Positions 24,551 to 33,383 of a stretch of DNA of 64,000 nucleotides are shown here, piece by piece. The position numbers were made by a program, and so were the translations under genes. The notes below the pieces were generated by a model. It searched no databases. It was not told where the DNA came from and worked only from the letters and a program-made list of their open reading frames with translations. Positions within the stretch are counted from its first letter, which is position 1. Each line of letters opens with the position of its first letter. This DNA comes from CBDFFW01 sp965246945 (GTDB lineage: Bacteria; Pseudomonadota; Alphaproteobacteria; UBA11073): positions 372,001-436,000 of the forward strand of contig CBDFFW010000001.1 in NCBI GenBank assembly GCA_965246945.1. The letters run 5' to 3'.

Positions 24551-27304
24551 TTACTCAGCCGTGGCTTCTATTGCTTCTATGCTTTCCACCACATCGGCGG
24601 CTTCCTCGATATCCTCCTCGCCGGTAATGGCGACGAGTTCAGCGGAAACCACGCGTTCGCCTTCATTGATGCGGAACAGGATCACGCCGGAAGCGGCGCG
24701 GCCCGTGATGCGGATGGATTTAATTGGCAAGCGGATCAGCTGGCCGCCATTGGTGGCTAGCATAATTTGCTGGTCTGGCTGGGCGGTCAGCACGCTCATC
24801 ACATGGCCAACCTTGCTCAGGGCTTTCAGGTTGGTAATCCCCTGGCCGCCGCGGCCGGTGGTGCGGTAAGCATAGGCAGAAACCAGTTTGCCGTAACCGC
24901 GCGCGGTGATGGTCAGCACAAATTGTTCAACGGTTTGCAATTGCGCGAAACGTTCGGGTGAGAGGGTCAGGCTGGTGCTTTCTTCCTCCTCTACATCGGT
25001 GTCCGTTTCAATTTCTTCGCCATCCTGGCGGCGCAAGGCATTGGCTTGTTTCATGTAAGCGGTGCGTTCTTCCGCGGTGGCACCAGTACCCGTTAAGATG
25101 CTGAGGGCAATCACATGGTCATCGGCACCGAGACGAATACCGCGCACGCCATTGGAATCGCGCCCGGCAAACACGCGCACATCATCGGCCGCAAAGCGGA
25201 TCGCCCGCCCATTGGCGGTCGATAGCAAAATATGATCGGTCGGCAAGCATGGCTGCACACCGATTAGGTTCTCACCTTCATCCATTTTAATGGCAATCAA
25301 ACCGTTGGAGCGGATATTGCCGAAATCCGATAATTTGTTGCGGCGTACATTGCCTAGAGAAGTCGCAAAGATAATGTTCATTTCCGCCAAAGCGTTTTCA
25401 TCATCCGGCATTGGCATCACGGCAGAAACACGTTCGCCTACTTGCAATGGCAATAAATTCACCAGCGCTTTACCGCGCGCTTGCGGGTTACCTTCTGGTA
25501 ATTTGTAGACCTTTAAGCGGTAAGACATGCCGCGATTGGTGAAGAATAATAACCAGCTATGCGTATTGGCCACGAACAGGTTGGTGACAAAATCCTCGTC
25601 CTTCGTCGTCATCCCACTGCGGCCTTTACCGCCACGGGCTTGCGCGCGGTAGGTATCGAGCGGCACGCGTTTGATGTAACCGGCATGGGAAACGGTGATG
25701 ACCATATCTTCGCGCGGGATCAAATCCTCGATATCGCTATCATACTCGCTATCCATAATTTCGGTGCGGCGCGGAGTGGCGAATTTGGTTCTGATTTCCT
25801 GCATTTCAGAAACCAATAGTTCCAGCAGAATACTCCGGTCGGATAAAATTTTAATCAGCTCTAAAATCGCGGCGGCAACTTCGTTTAATTCGTTGCTGAT
25901 TTTCTCGCGCTCTAAACCGGTTAAGCGTTGCAAGCGCAACTCCAAAATGGCTTTGGCTTGCGCTTCGGAAAGCAGATAGGTGCCGTCAGCGGCCAAGCGG
26001 TGACCAGGTTCGTTGATCAATTCGATTAATGACGCCACGCTATCGGCTTTGAAACGGCGCGTGGTCAGGGCTTCACGGGCAGCATTGGCATCCGGTGCGG
26101 CGCGGATTAGTGCGATGATTTCATCGATATTGGCGACGGCCACAGCGAGGCCAATTAGAATATGCGCCCGTTCACGGGCCTGGCGCAGGCGGTAACGTGT
26201 GCGGCGGGTAATGACTTCAATCCGGAAGTCGATAAAGGCTTGCAGGATATCTTTTAAGTTAAGCGTTTGCGGCACGCCTTTGTGCAGCGCCAGCATATTC
26301 ACGCCAAAACTGGTTTGCAATTGGGTGTGTTTGTATAATTGGTTAAGCGCCACATCCGGCACGGCATCGCGTTTTAATTCAAAGACCAAGCGCGTGCCTT
26401 CGCGGCTGGTTTCATCGCGCATAGCGGCAAAGCCATCCAATTCTTTCGCGGTGACCAGTGCTTTTAAACGCTCCTGCACATCTTCGCGGCTGACTTGGTA
26501 GGGCATTTCTTCCACCACAATGGCGGTGCGTTCACCCTTCATTTCTTCGATCGTGGCTTTGGCCCGCAACACAATACTGCCGCGCCCACCGGTGTAAGCC
26601 GCGCGAATTCCAGCGCGGCCCATAATTACGCCGCCGGTTGGGAAATCCGGACCAGGGACAATTTTCATCAAATCTTCGATGGTTAAACTCGGTTCTGCCA
26701 CCAAGGCCACGGTGGCATCGATAATCTCACCCAAATTATGCGGTGGAATATTGGTTGCCATGCCCACGGCAATCCCACCCGTGCCATTCACCAATAAAAT
26801 GGGAAAACGGGCCGGTAGCACAGTGGGTTCTTCCATTGAACCGTCGTAACTCGGGCGGAAATCGACCGTGTCTTCATCGATATCTTCCAACGCCGTTTCA
26901 GCAACTTTGGCCAAGCGTGCTTCGGTATACCGCATGGCGGCGGCGTTATCTTCCAGACTACCAAAATTTCCTTGACCATCGATTAGCGGCACGCGCATCG
27001 AAAAGTTTTGCACCATACGCACCAGCGCATCGTAAATCGATTGGTCGCCATGCGGGTGATAGTTACCCATCACTTCCCCAACAATTTTGGCCGACTTTTT
27101 AAACGCCGCCGTACTGCGGAAACCGCCATTATACATGCCGAATAAAATGCGGCGGTGCACTGGCTTTAAACCATCGCGGACATCGGGCAAGGCGCGCGAG
27201 ACAATCACGCTCATCGCGTAATCGAGATACGATTTTTTCATCTCTTCTTCGAGCGCAATCGGCTCAATATTGGAGGGGAAATTGGGAGTGGAAATATCAG
27301 CCAT
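24551..27304 (-). CDS. gyrA: DNA gyrase subunit A
   Basis: GyrA is the DNA-cleaving subunit of gyrase. The 917-residue protein has the winged-helix region, the catalytic Tyr126 in AAAMRYTEARL, the tower and coiled-coil, and a C-terminal beta-pinwheel opening with the GyrA box QARGGKG. The quinolone-determining region reads YHPHGDQSIYDALVRM: Gln88 occupies the position of E. coli Ser83, and Asp92 matches Asp87. The pinwheel has an acidic insertion (GEEIETDTDVEEEES) and an acidic C-terminal tail. It stands without gyrB. Confidence 0.97.
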   Translation of the reverse strand: MADISTPNFPSNIEPIALEEEMKKSYLDYAMSVIVSRALPDVRDGLKPVHRRILFGMYNGGFRSTAAFKKSAKIVGEVMGNYHPHGDQSIYDALVRMVQNFSMRVPLIDGQGNFGSLEDNAAAMRYTEARLAKVAETALEDIDEDTVDFRPSYDGSMEEPTVLPARFPILLVNGTGGIAVGMATNIPPHNLGEIIDATVALVAEPSLTIEDLMKIVPGPDFPTGGVIMGRAGIRAAYTGGRGSIVLRAKATIEEMKGERTAIVVEEMPYQVSREDVQERLKALVTAKELDGFAAMRDETSREGTRLVFELKRDAVPDVALNQLYKHTQLQTSFGVNMLALHKGVPQTLNLKDILQAFIDFRIEVITRRTRYRLRQARERAHILIGLAVAVANIDEIIALIRAAPDANAAREALTTRRFKADSVASLIELINEPGHRLAADGTYLLSEAQAKAILELRLQRLTGLEREKISNELNEVAAAILELIKILSDRSILLELLVSEMQEIRTKFATPRRTEIMDSEYDSDIEDLIPREDMVITVSHAGYIKRVPLDTYRAQARGGKGRSGMTTKDEDFVTNLFVANTHSWLLFFTNRGMSYRLKVYKLPEGNPQARGKALVNLLPLQVGERVSAVMPMPDDENALAEMNIIFATSLGNVRRNKLSDFGNIRSNGLIAIKMDEGENLIGVQPCLPTDHILLSTANGRAIRFAADDVRVFAGRDSNGVRGIRLGADDHVIALSILTGTGATAEERTAYMKQANALRRQDGEEIETDTDVEEEESTSLTLSPERFAQLQTVEQFVLTITARGYGKLVSAYAYRTTGRGGQGITNLKALSKVGHVMSVLTAQPDQQIMLATNGGQLIRLPIKSIRITGRAASGVILFRINEGERVVSAELVAITGEEDIEEAADVVESIEAIEATAE

Positions 27305-27405
27305 CAGAAATACGTTTTACGTTGGCTAAAGCTAGCAAAAATAAGCAGCTAGGCCAAGGAAATAACACGTTTCAAAGGTTGGTTGCCTTAATTGGTGATG
27401 GCAAC

Positions 27406-27441
27406 AAAAAAGGCAGATATGGTATCACCAAATCCGCCTTT
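27406..27441 (-). terminator. Rho-independent terminator of the DsbA-like gene
   Basis: On the minus strand AAAGGCGGAT pairs with ATCTGCCTTT (10 bp, one G-T), with a smaller inner stem (TGGT/ACCA), followed by six Ts. It begins about 22 bases after the stop of the gene at 27464 and separates it from gyrA. Confidence 0.85.
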
Positions 27442-27463
27442 AAATAATCAGAAAATAATTGAA

Positions 27464-28465
27464 TTAATCTTGATTAGGGGACGGTTTTACCTCATCCGTT
27501 GCAGCAGGCGGCGTTAGTTGGATCGGCGTATTGGCACCATTTGCCGCGGGGACATCTGGTGCAGTGGGCGTTTCTGGCGCTGGTGCAACATTATCTGCTG
27601 GAGCCGGCATTTCTTTTGTTGTTAGCGCTGGATTACCAATAGCGGCTTTGCCTTTCGCCCGCGCATCAGCCACGGCTTTTTTCAGCTCATCATAATTGCG
27701 CTCACCTGGCATCACTTCATCGCCGACGATAAAGGCCGGCGTGCCTTGGATGCTCAATGCCTGGGCCAATTTGTAATTGGCTTCGATTTGCTGTTTAAGT
27801 TCAGGGCGGCCTAAATCCGCGGTGATTTGCTCTGAAGTAAGCCCAGCCGTCTGCAATGCAATCGCCCGCACCAATGCATCGGTTAACACCACTTTTTGGC
27901 CCATCAAAGCTTGGTGGAAAGCGGCATAAGTTTCTGGATTGTCCTTCAACGCTAAGGCCACAACCGCGGCTTCGCGTGAGGTTTCTGGCGGCAGAATGGG
28001 AAATTGTTTGTGAATAACTTTAATATTGCCATCTTCTTTCACCAAGCGATCGGTATCACCGGCAATTTTCCGGCAATGGCCGCAATTGTAGTCAAAGAAT
28101 TCAACGATGGTAACATCGCCATTGGAATTGCCAATCACGGGGCTGGCGGGATCGTTAAAAATTTGATCCTTATTGTCTTGCACGGCTTTGGCCACTGCTT
28201 GTTTTTGCTTTTCTTCTTCGCGGTGCTGGAATTCCACCAGTGAGCCGTAAACCGCATCCGGATTGCGTTGCAGCGATTGTTGAATACGCAAATCAAATTC
28301 TGCATCACTATTGCCAGTATTTTGGTTCATATTCATAAAATAGGGAGCGCCAAAGCTAACCAAGGCAGCTACCGCAGCGCTCACCAAAACGGTGAAAATT
28401 AGCGATGTGCTTTTGTCGCTGGATTTTTTGCTGGTATTATAATTTTCATATTCAGGGGTAGACAT
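27464..28465 (-). CDS. DsbA/DsbG-like periplasmic thiol-disulfide oxidoreductase
   Basis: The 333-residue protein is anchored by one N-terminal helix (22-44). A helical segment (about 55-105) precedes a thioredoxin fold that starts VTIVEFFDYNCGHCRKI, with active-site Cys128-Gly-His-Cys131, and the cis-Pro loop QGTPAFIVGDEVMPG. This is the common alphaproteobacterial DsbA-like architecture. The C-terminal 60 residues are Pro/Ala/Thr-rich, unusual and probably disordered. It lies downstream of the M48 protease gene with 72 bases between, so the two envelope quality-control genes may be co-expressed. Confidence 0.9.
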   Translation of the reverse strand: MSTPEYENYNTSKKSSDKSTSLIFTVLVSAAVAALVSFGAPYFMNMNQNTGNSDAEFDLRIQQSLQRNPDAVYGSLVEFQHREEEKQKQAVAKAVQDNKDQIFNDPASPVIGNSNGDVTIVEFFDYNCGHCRKIAGDTDRLVKEDGNIKVIHKQFPILPPETSREAAVVALALKDNPETYAAFHQALMGQKVVLTDALVRAIALQTAGLTSEQITADLGRPELKQQIEANYKLAQALSIQGTPAFIVGDEVMPGERNYDELKKAVADARAKGKAAIGNPALTTKEMPAPADNVAPAPETPTAPDVPAANGANTPIQLTPPAATDEVKPSPNQD

Positions 28466-28537
28466 GGATAAGGATCCTTTGGCGGTTTCATCTTAATGTG
28501 AAGCCAAGCCGTGATTTTGTCTAGTAGCTGACACGTA

Positions 28538-29932
28538 TTAATGTCTGTCTTTTTTATCTTCATCACTATCGTGCTGATTGGCCAGGCTGGCTTGCAAATC
28601 TTCCATGCGGCGGCGGGCAGGATCGCCAGCGGGAAGCGTTTTCAGTGCTTGCCGGATTTTTTGCTTGGCTAATTTGGTATCGCCAGTCAGCGTTGCGGCT
28701 TCAGCCGTGGCCACATTGGCCAGTGGTATATTATTGGTAGCGCCATAGGTGCGGGCCAGAATGCGGTAGGTATTGGCATCGCGCATATCTAAGTCACGCG
28801 CTTCCAATAATGGTTTTAAAGCGGGTTGCGGCTGGCCCGCTTGCAGTAAAGCCTCGCCCCATTGTTGTAACAATAAAGGTTCATGGGGGGCCAATTGATT
28901 GGCTTTGGCAAAGCCGGTGGCCGCGCGTTGGGCATCACCGCTTTGCAGCAAGGCTTGCCCTTGCAGTTCATATAAATACGGGTCTTGTGAGTGATCTTGG
29001 AGCAATGGCGTAATCAAATCTAATGCATGTTTGGCATCCCCTTCCACCAAATTGGCTTGGATCTGGCCATAGCGGGTGGCAAAATCCGTATTATTGTTGC
29101 TTAGGGTGGTGAGCGGCTGTAAATAACCGCGTAATTTATTTTGCACGCGGGCGAGTTCCGGTTGCCAAGCGGCCGGGGTTTTACCGCCAGGTTTTACCTG
29201 TGCCAGTACCGCCTGCATGCGGTCACGCGATAAAGGGTGGGTTAGGGCATAGGCATTTTGCCGGATTTCCGGCAGTAATTCTTGCCCGCTTAAGCGTTCT
29301 AAAAAGGAGGCCATGCCGGTAGTGGGCAGGTTAACTGCTTGCAGAAAGCGAATACCGGCTTGATCGGCCGAACTTTCATAGGCGCGGCTAAACCGCATCA
29401 TCAGGCGCTGATTGGTTTCTTGGATGCCCATGGTGGCCCCCACCACGGCATCGCCTTGGCCGGTTAACGCGGCAGCAGCACCGGCTAAAATCGTGGTTAA
29501 CAAACTTTCGCGGGCCATGGCATTGGCCTGATTTTTAATGCGAAAACCATGCCCGCCGACAATATGGCCGGTTTCATGCGCAATCACGCCGAGCAATTCA
29601 TCGACATTCTGCACATCCAGCAACAAGCCGCTATAAATGAAAATATTCTGGCCGCCCGCCACAAAGGCGTTGATGGCCGGATCATTGATCAGCACCAGTG
29701 TAACATCATCCGGATTTAAATTGGCGGTTTGCCAAATGGGAGTCGCAATTTGCCGCAGAAAATGTTCAGTTTCGGCATCGCGCAACACATTGCCTTCCGC
29801 ATAGCTAACGGATGGTAGAAAAAATAATAGCCCAATGAATATATAAAGATGTCTTTTGATGAAAACGTTGATGTTGCACAGGCCTGTCATAAGATAGTTT
29901 ATCATATAGTCTATATCGATTGGAGTTATCAT
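28538..29932 (-). CDS. BepA-like M48 metalloprotease with TPR repeats
   Basis: The protein (464 residues from this start) has a signal peptide (IFIGLLFFLPSVSYA, ending about residue 45), then a zinc-protease domain with IAHETGHIVGGH (His119, Glu120, His123) and a third ligand in YESSADQAG (Glu186). The C-terminal half (about 280-450) has TPR repeats (AGQPQPALKPLLEARDLDMR). This matches BepA/YfgC, a periplasmic chaperone-protease that looks after outer-membrane protein assembly. The start may instead be Met15. A small cytoplasmic tail ends in charged DSDEDKKDRH. Confidence 0.88.
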   Translation of the reverse strand: MITPIDIDYMINYLMTGLCNINVFIKRHLYIFIGLLFFLPSVSYAEGNVLRDAETEHFLRQIATPIWQTANLNPDDVTLVLINDPAINAFVAGGQNIFIYSGLLLDVQNVDELLGVIAHETGHIVGGHGFRIKNQANAMARESLLTTILAGAAAALTGQGDAVVGATMGIQETNQRLMMRFSRAYESSADQAGIRFLQAVNLPTTGMASFLERLSGQELLPEIRQNAYALTHPLSRDRMQAVLAQVKPGGKTPAAWQPELARVQNKLRGYLQPLTTLSNNNTDFATRYGQIQANLVEGDAKHALDLITPLLQDHSQDPYLYELQGQALLQSGDAQRAATGFAKANQLAPHEPLLLQQWGEALLQAGQPQPALKPLLEARDLDMRDANTYRILARTYGATNNIPLANVATAEAATLTGDTKLAKQKIRQALKTLPAGDPARRRMEDLQASLANQHDSDEDKKDRH

Positions 29933-30005
29933 TGATCCTTTGCTAAGATTATATTTGTTAACGAATTAGCAACGTAACTTGGTTAAGTTAATAACAAGGT
30001 TTAAT

Positions 30006-30677
30006 ATGGCAGATATAGTAACAGTACAGAAATTACCGCCAGAAATGGCAGCGCTTTTGAAAAAAGTCCAGGCCTTGCATTGGCAACGTGATACCGCGAT
30101 GGAATATAAATTAATGCGTCCAATATTGGGATCAGCGCCCCCAGCAGATACGCAACTTTACAAAGCGGTGGATGCAAAAGGTACTCAATATATGCTACGC
30201 CTAGATTTACCACATCACTCTGTCTTTAGGCATCCCAATGGTAAAGGAGGCACAGATGCAGCACGGGCAACTTGTAGTCGGTCAGTATATATCAAAGATA
30301 AAAACCATGGTCTGATTATATTTAGCCAATTGGATCAAATGGCTGCAAAATTTGTTTCTAATGATAAATCTGGAAAACCTTCTGAGAAGGTTGATTTTGT
30401 TGGTAAAGCTGCTTTTAAAAGTGCTTCTGTAGGGTGGTCACAAAATGGCCAAAATTACCACTATTTATCTTCTAAACCTATTTTTCCAGTTAATGGTAAT
30501 TACAATCCAATGGAAATAACCATTGCCAAACAAACTAAAGCACCAATAAAGGAAGGCCGCGAATTACCACTTAACCAAAAGCCATTGCAACATAAATTAA
30601 CATCACCTGTTGAACCACATGCACAATTAGCGCCAGCTCAACAGCATGGACGTGTCCATGTTGTGAAGCCCAATTAA
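30006..30677 (+). CDS. Hypothetical protein
   Basis: The ATG at 30006 starts a 223-residue soluble protein without signal peptide; an upstream ATG at 29979 is less likely. It is Lys/Pro/Gln-rich, with a central part GGTDAARATCSRSVYIKDKN and a C-terminal Pro/His/Gln tail. Base composition is more AT-rich than its neighbours. No family is recognised. Its stop overlaps that of trcR by four bases. Confidence 0.6.
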   Translation: MADIVTVQKLPPEMAALLKKVQALHWQRDTAMEYKLMRPILGSAPPADTQLYKAVDAKGTQYMLRLDLPHHSVFRHPNGKGGTDAARATCSRSVYIKDKNHGLIIFSQLDQMAAKFVSNDKSGKPSEKVDFVGKAAFKSASVGWSQNGQNYHYLSSKPIFPVNGNYNPMEITIAKQTKAPIKEGRELPLNQKPLQHKLTSPVEPHAQLAPAQQHGRVHVVKPN

Positions 30678-31291
30678 TCTTCGAGCGGTTCTGCGCTGCC
30701 GAAGACGCTTTCGATGCTGGGTTCGGCATCTTCATTGGCGGCGTCTAGTTCATGCTGCATTTTGCCGCCCGCTTTGCGCACCGCAGCTTCCAATTCGTCC
30801 TGACGGCACAGGCCAAGTAAAACGGGATTGCGGGCTTCAATGGTGGCCATGCTAATATGGGTGCGATTTTTAATGCCTTGAATGGTCGTTTTGGTCGTGC
30901 CGATCAGACGGATAATCGCCGCTTCCGGCAATTCTGGATGGTTTTTCAATAACCAAGCAATCGCATCGGGTTTTTCGCCGCGTTTGGCAATGGGGGTATA
31001 GCGTGGGCCTTTGGCGCGCAACGCCGCTTCCGGTAAATCGCTGCCCAGCATGGTTAACTTATAGCTGGCATCCGCTTCCGCTTTTTTGATTTCTTCGGCG
31101 GTTAAATAATGCTGATCAATCGGATTATAGGCCGGATAACTTTGATCACCATTAGCAATCGCTTGCACTTCCAACATGTGGAGACCGCAAAAATCGGCGA
31201 TTTGCTGAAAAGTTAGCGTTGTTTCTTCCACCAGCCAGCTGGCAATGCTTTTGGGCATCAAAAGCGTGCGGGATTTTGCTGCGGTGGCCAT
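30674..31291 (-). CDS. trcR: Cell-cycle transcriptional regulator TrcR (DUF1013)
   Basis: DUF1013 proteins are found across Alphaproteobacteria and were described as the regulator TrcR in Rhodobacter. The 205-residue protein begins with LMPKSIASWLVEETTLTFQQ and IADFCGLHMLEVQAIANGD, an HTH-like part, then PIDQHYLTAEEI, a second HTH-like IIRLIGTTKTTIQGIKNRTH, and ARNPVLLGLCRQDELEAAV. The acidic C-terminus ends SIESVFGSAEPLED. A quinone oxidoreductase lies 29 bases upstream in the same direction. Confidence 0.9.
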   Translation of the reverse strand: MATAAKSRTLLMPKSIASWLVEETTLTFQQIADFCGLHMLEVQAIANGDQSYPAYNPIDQHYLTAEEIKKAEADASYKLTMLGSDLPEAALRAKGPRYTPIAKRGEKPDAIAWLLKNHPELPEAAIIRLIGTTKTTIQGIKNRTHISMATIEARNPVLLGLCRQDELEAAVRKAGGKMQHELDAANEDAEPSIESVFGSAEPLED

Positions 31292-31320
31292 CTTGTCTTA
31301 ACTCCAAAAAGCCTTTGTAG

Positions 31321-32346
31321 CTAAATCATAGGCGGTGTGGAAAGAATAATTTTGCCCAGATGCCGGCTGCTTTCCATAAACGCATGCGCTTTGACTGCTT
31401 CAACTAAGGGAAAAACCTGGGAAATGGTGGGTTTAATTTGCCCAGCTTCAATCAATGGCCACACAATGTGGCGGACTGCCTGGGCCAGCGCGGTTTTTTC
31501 AGCTAAGTTGCGGCTGCGCAAGGTGCTGCCGGTAATTACCAAGCGTTTTTGCAGGATTTGGAGCAGATCAAGAGAGGCATGTTTGCCGCTCGGCGTGGCA
31601 ATCGTGACCAGTCTACCTTGTGGGGCCAAAATTTGCAGATGCTGGGCGAAATAATCCTGGCCGATAATATCCAAAATAATATCCACGCCACGGCCATTGG
31701 TCGCAGTCATAGCAGCTGCGGCAAAATCGGTTTCTTTGTAATTGATTATAACATCTGCACCGAGCGCCTGGCAAAAAGCCATTTTTTCAGCATTGCCAAC
31801 GGTGGTGATGACTTGTGCGCCGAGCGCTTTCAGCAATTGAATGGCAAAGCTGCCAATCCCGCTACTGCCGCCTTGGATCAACACCCAATTACCCGCTTTG
31901 GCACCAGCCGTTTCAACCAAATTGGCATAAGTGGTAAAGGCGGCTTCTGGTAAACTTGCGGCAGCCAATATATCAATATTTTGCGGAATAGGCAGGCATA
32001 GACTAGCTTCAGCCACAGCCACAGCATATTCGGCATAACCACTCCCTGATAATAAGGCGCAGACCAAATCGCCAATCTGCCAATCTTCAACATTCGCACC
32101 CAATGCGATAATTTCACCCGATACTTCTAGCCCAAGAATATGAGAAGCGCCGGCGGGCGGCGAATATTTACCTTGGCGCTGCAAAATATCGGCGTGGTTA
32201 ACACCGGCGGCGGCCACTTTAATCAATATTTGGTTATCGCCTAGTTGCAGTATCGGCATTTCTGTGAGAACCAGCCGACCAGCCTGTACATCAATGGCGT
32301 GCATTAGGGCGGACATGGCTTGACGGTTAAGCATACTTATTATCAT
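31321..32346 (-). CDS. NAD(P)H-quinone oxidoreductase, MDR family (PIG3-like)
   Basis: This is a zinc-free medium-chain dehydrogenase. It has the N-terminal catalytic fold (AAGVNHADILQRQGKYSPP), LGLEVSGEIIALG, the Rossmann loop VLIQGGSSGIGSFAIQL, and a C-terminal KIILS segment. 341 residues as shown; Met11 (32316) or Met15 (32304) fit the family start better, since relatives begin a few residues before MHAIDVQAG. It reduces quinones or related carbonyl compounds using NADPH in known relatives. It is divergent from hisI, whose start is eight bases away. Confidence 0.85.
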   Translation of the reverse strand: MIISMLNRQAMSALMHAIDVQAGRLVLTEMPILQLGDNQILIKVAAAGVNHADILQRQGKYSPPAGASHILGLEVSGEIIALGANVEDWQIGDLVCALLSGSGYAEYAVAVAEASLCLPIPQNIDILAAASLPEAAFTTYANLVETAGAKAGNWVLIQGGSSGIGSFAIQLLKALGAQVITTVGNAEKMAFCQALGADVIINYKETDFAAAAMTATNGRGVDIILDIIGQDYFAQHLQILAPQGRLVTIATPSGKHASLDLLQILQKRLVITGSTLRSRNLAEKTALAQAVRHIVWPLIEAGQIKPTISQVFPLVEAVKAHAFMESSRHLGKIILSTPPMI

Positions 32347-32354
32347 GGTGCGGC

Positions 32355-32690
32355 ATGGATTTTTTGCAAGCGGCGGCAGCCATGTTGCCGCGTATTAAAT
32401 GGGATAATAACGGGTTGATTCCGGTTATCGTGCAAGATGCGCAAACCCAGGCGGTGTTAATGCTCGCATATACCAATGCGGAAACGCTGCAGCTCACCGC
32501 CCAAACAGGGCAGGCGCATTACTGGTCCCGCAGCCGTCAGGAGATTTGGCGGAAAGGAGCCACCAGCGGCAATACGCAAAAAATGATGCGAATGGCGCTG
32601 GATTGCGATGGCGATACCTTATTATGGCAGGTGGACCAACACGGGCCGGCTTGCCATCGGGGCACCACCACTTGTTTTGATATTGAATAA
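32355..32690 (+). CDS. hisI: Phosphoribosyl-AMP cyclohydrolase
   Basis: HisI performs the third step of histidine synthesis, opening the adenine ring of phosphoribosyl-AMP. The 111-residue protein has the family motifs YWSRSRQEIWRKGATSGN, the metal ligands in DCDGDTLL, and GPACHRGTTTCF. It is monofunctional (no HisE domain). It lies apart from other his genes; hisH is about 21 kb away. Start chosen at 32355 gives a normal N-terminus (IKWDNNGLIPVIVQD). Confidence 0.93.
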   Translation: MDFLQAAAAMLPRIKWDNNGLIPVIVQDAQTQAVLMLAYTNAETLQLTAQTGQAHYWSRSRQEIWRKGATSGNTQKMMRMALDCDGDTLLWQVDQHGPACHRGTTTCFDIE

Positions 32691-32793
32691 TAATCAAATT
32701 ATTTATGGTTTATTTACTTTGCGCATGACACGCTTTGAGCAGGCTTGGCCATTGGTGGCTAACCGTGTTAATGATTCATTTTTGGAAAGAAAC

Positions 32794-33375
32794 ATGGCTG
32801 ATATGATCTTGCGATATGACCGAATGGTGGAAGCAGCGTTGCGCAGCGTGGTGCGTGAAGCGTTGATTCAGGTCAGCAAGCACGGCTTGCCAGCCGAACA
32901 TCATTTCTATGTCACATTTGATACCAATCATCCGAAGGTTGAAATCCCCGATTATTTGCGCCAGCGCTACCCATCGGAAATGACGATCGTGCTGCAGCAT
33001 CAATTTTACGGCTTAAAAATTCAGACTGATCTATTTATGGTCACGCTCAGTTTCAATAACGCCCCCGAGCGCTTGGTTGTGCCTTATGAAGCGATTCGTA
33101 TTTTCGCGGATCCATCGGTGAGTTTTGCGCTGCAATTTGAAAGCCCATATGAAGGTAGTGATGAAGCTGGCAACAGTGGCGCTGAAGACGATGAAGATTT
33201 TGATGAAAGCGCGCTGGATAATTTAATCGCGGAAACGGAAAAAGCGTTATCCAATAAAGATGGTAAAGGCTTGAAATCAGGCAATAAGCCAGCGAAAAAA
33301 CCGGAAGCGGATGAAAAACGCGGTGAAATCGTTTCGCTCGATGCTTTTCGCAAAAAACGTGAACAGGATAACTAA
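32794..33375 (+). CDS. sspB: ClpXP specificity-enhancing factor SspB (alphaproteobacterial type)
   Basis: SspB delivers ssrA-tagged and other substrates to ClpXP. The ATG at 32794 with ggaaag before it gives 193 residues. Family segments are RMVEAALRSVVREAL, PEHHFYVTF-like GLPAEHHFYVTFDT, EMTIVLQHQFYGL, PERLVVPYEAIRIFADPSV, and the C-terminal ClpX-binding tail GEIVSLDAFRKKRE. A long acidic and basic linker (about 120-178) separates domain and tail. clpX is about 8 kb away in this window. Confidence 0.92.
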   Translation: MADMILRYDRMVEAALRSVVREALIQVSKHGLPAEHHFYVTFDTNHPKVEIPDYLRQRYPSEMTIVLQHQFYGLKIQTDLFMVTLSFNNAPERLVVPYEAIRIFADPSVSFALQFESPYEGSDEAGNSGAEDDEDFDESALDNLIAETEKALSNKDGKGLKSGNKPAKKPEADEKRGEIVSLDAFRKKREQDN

Positions 33376-33383
33376 GTTAAATT

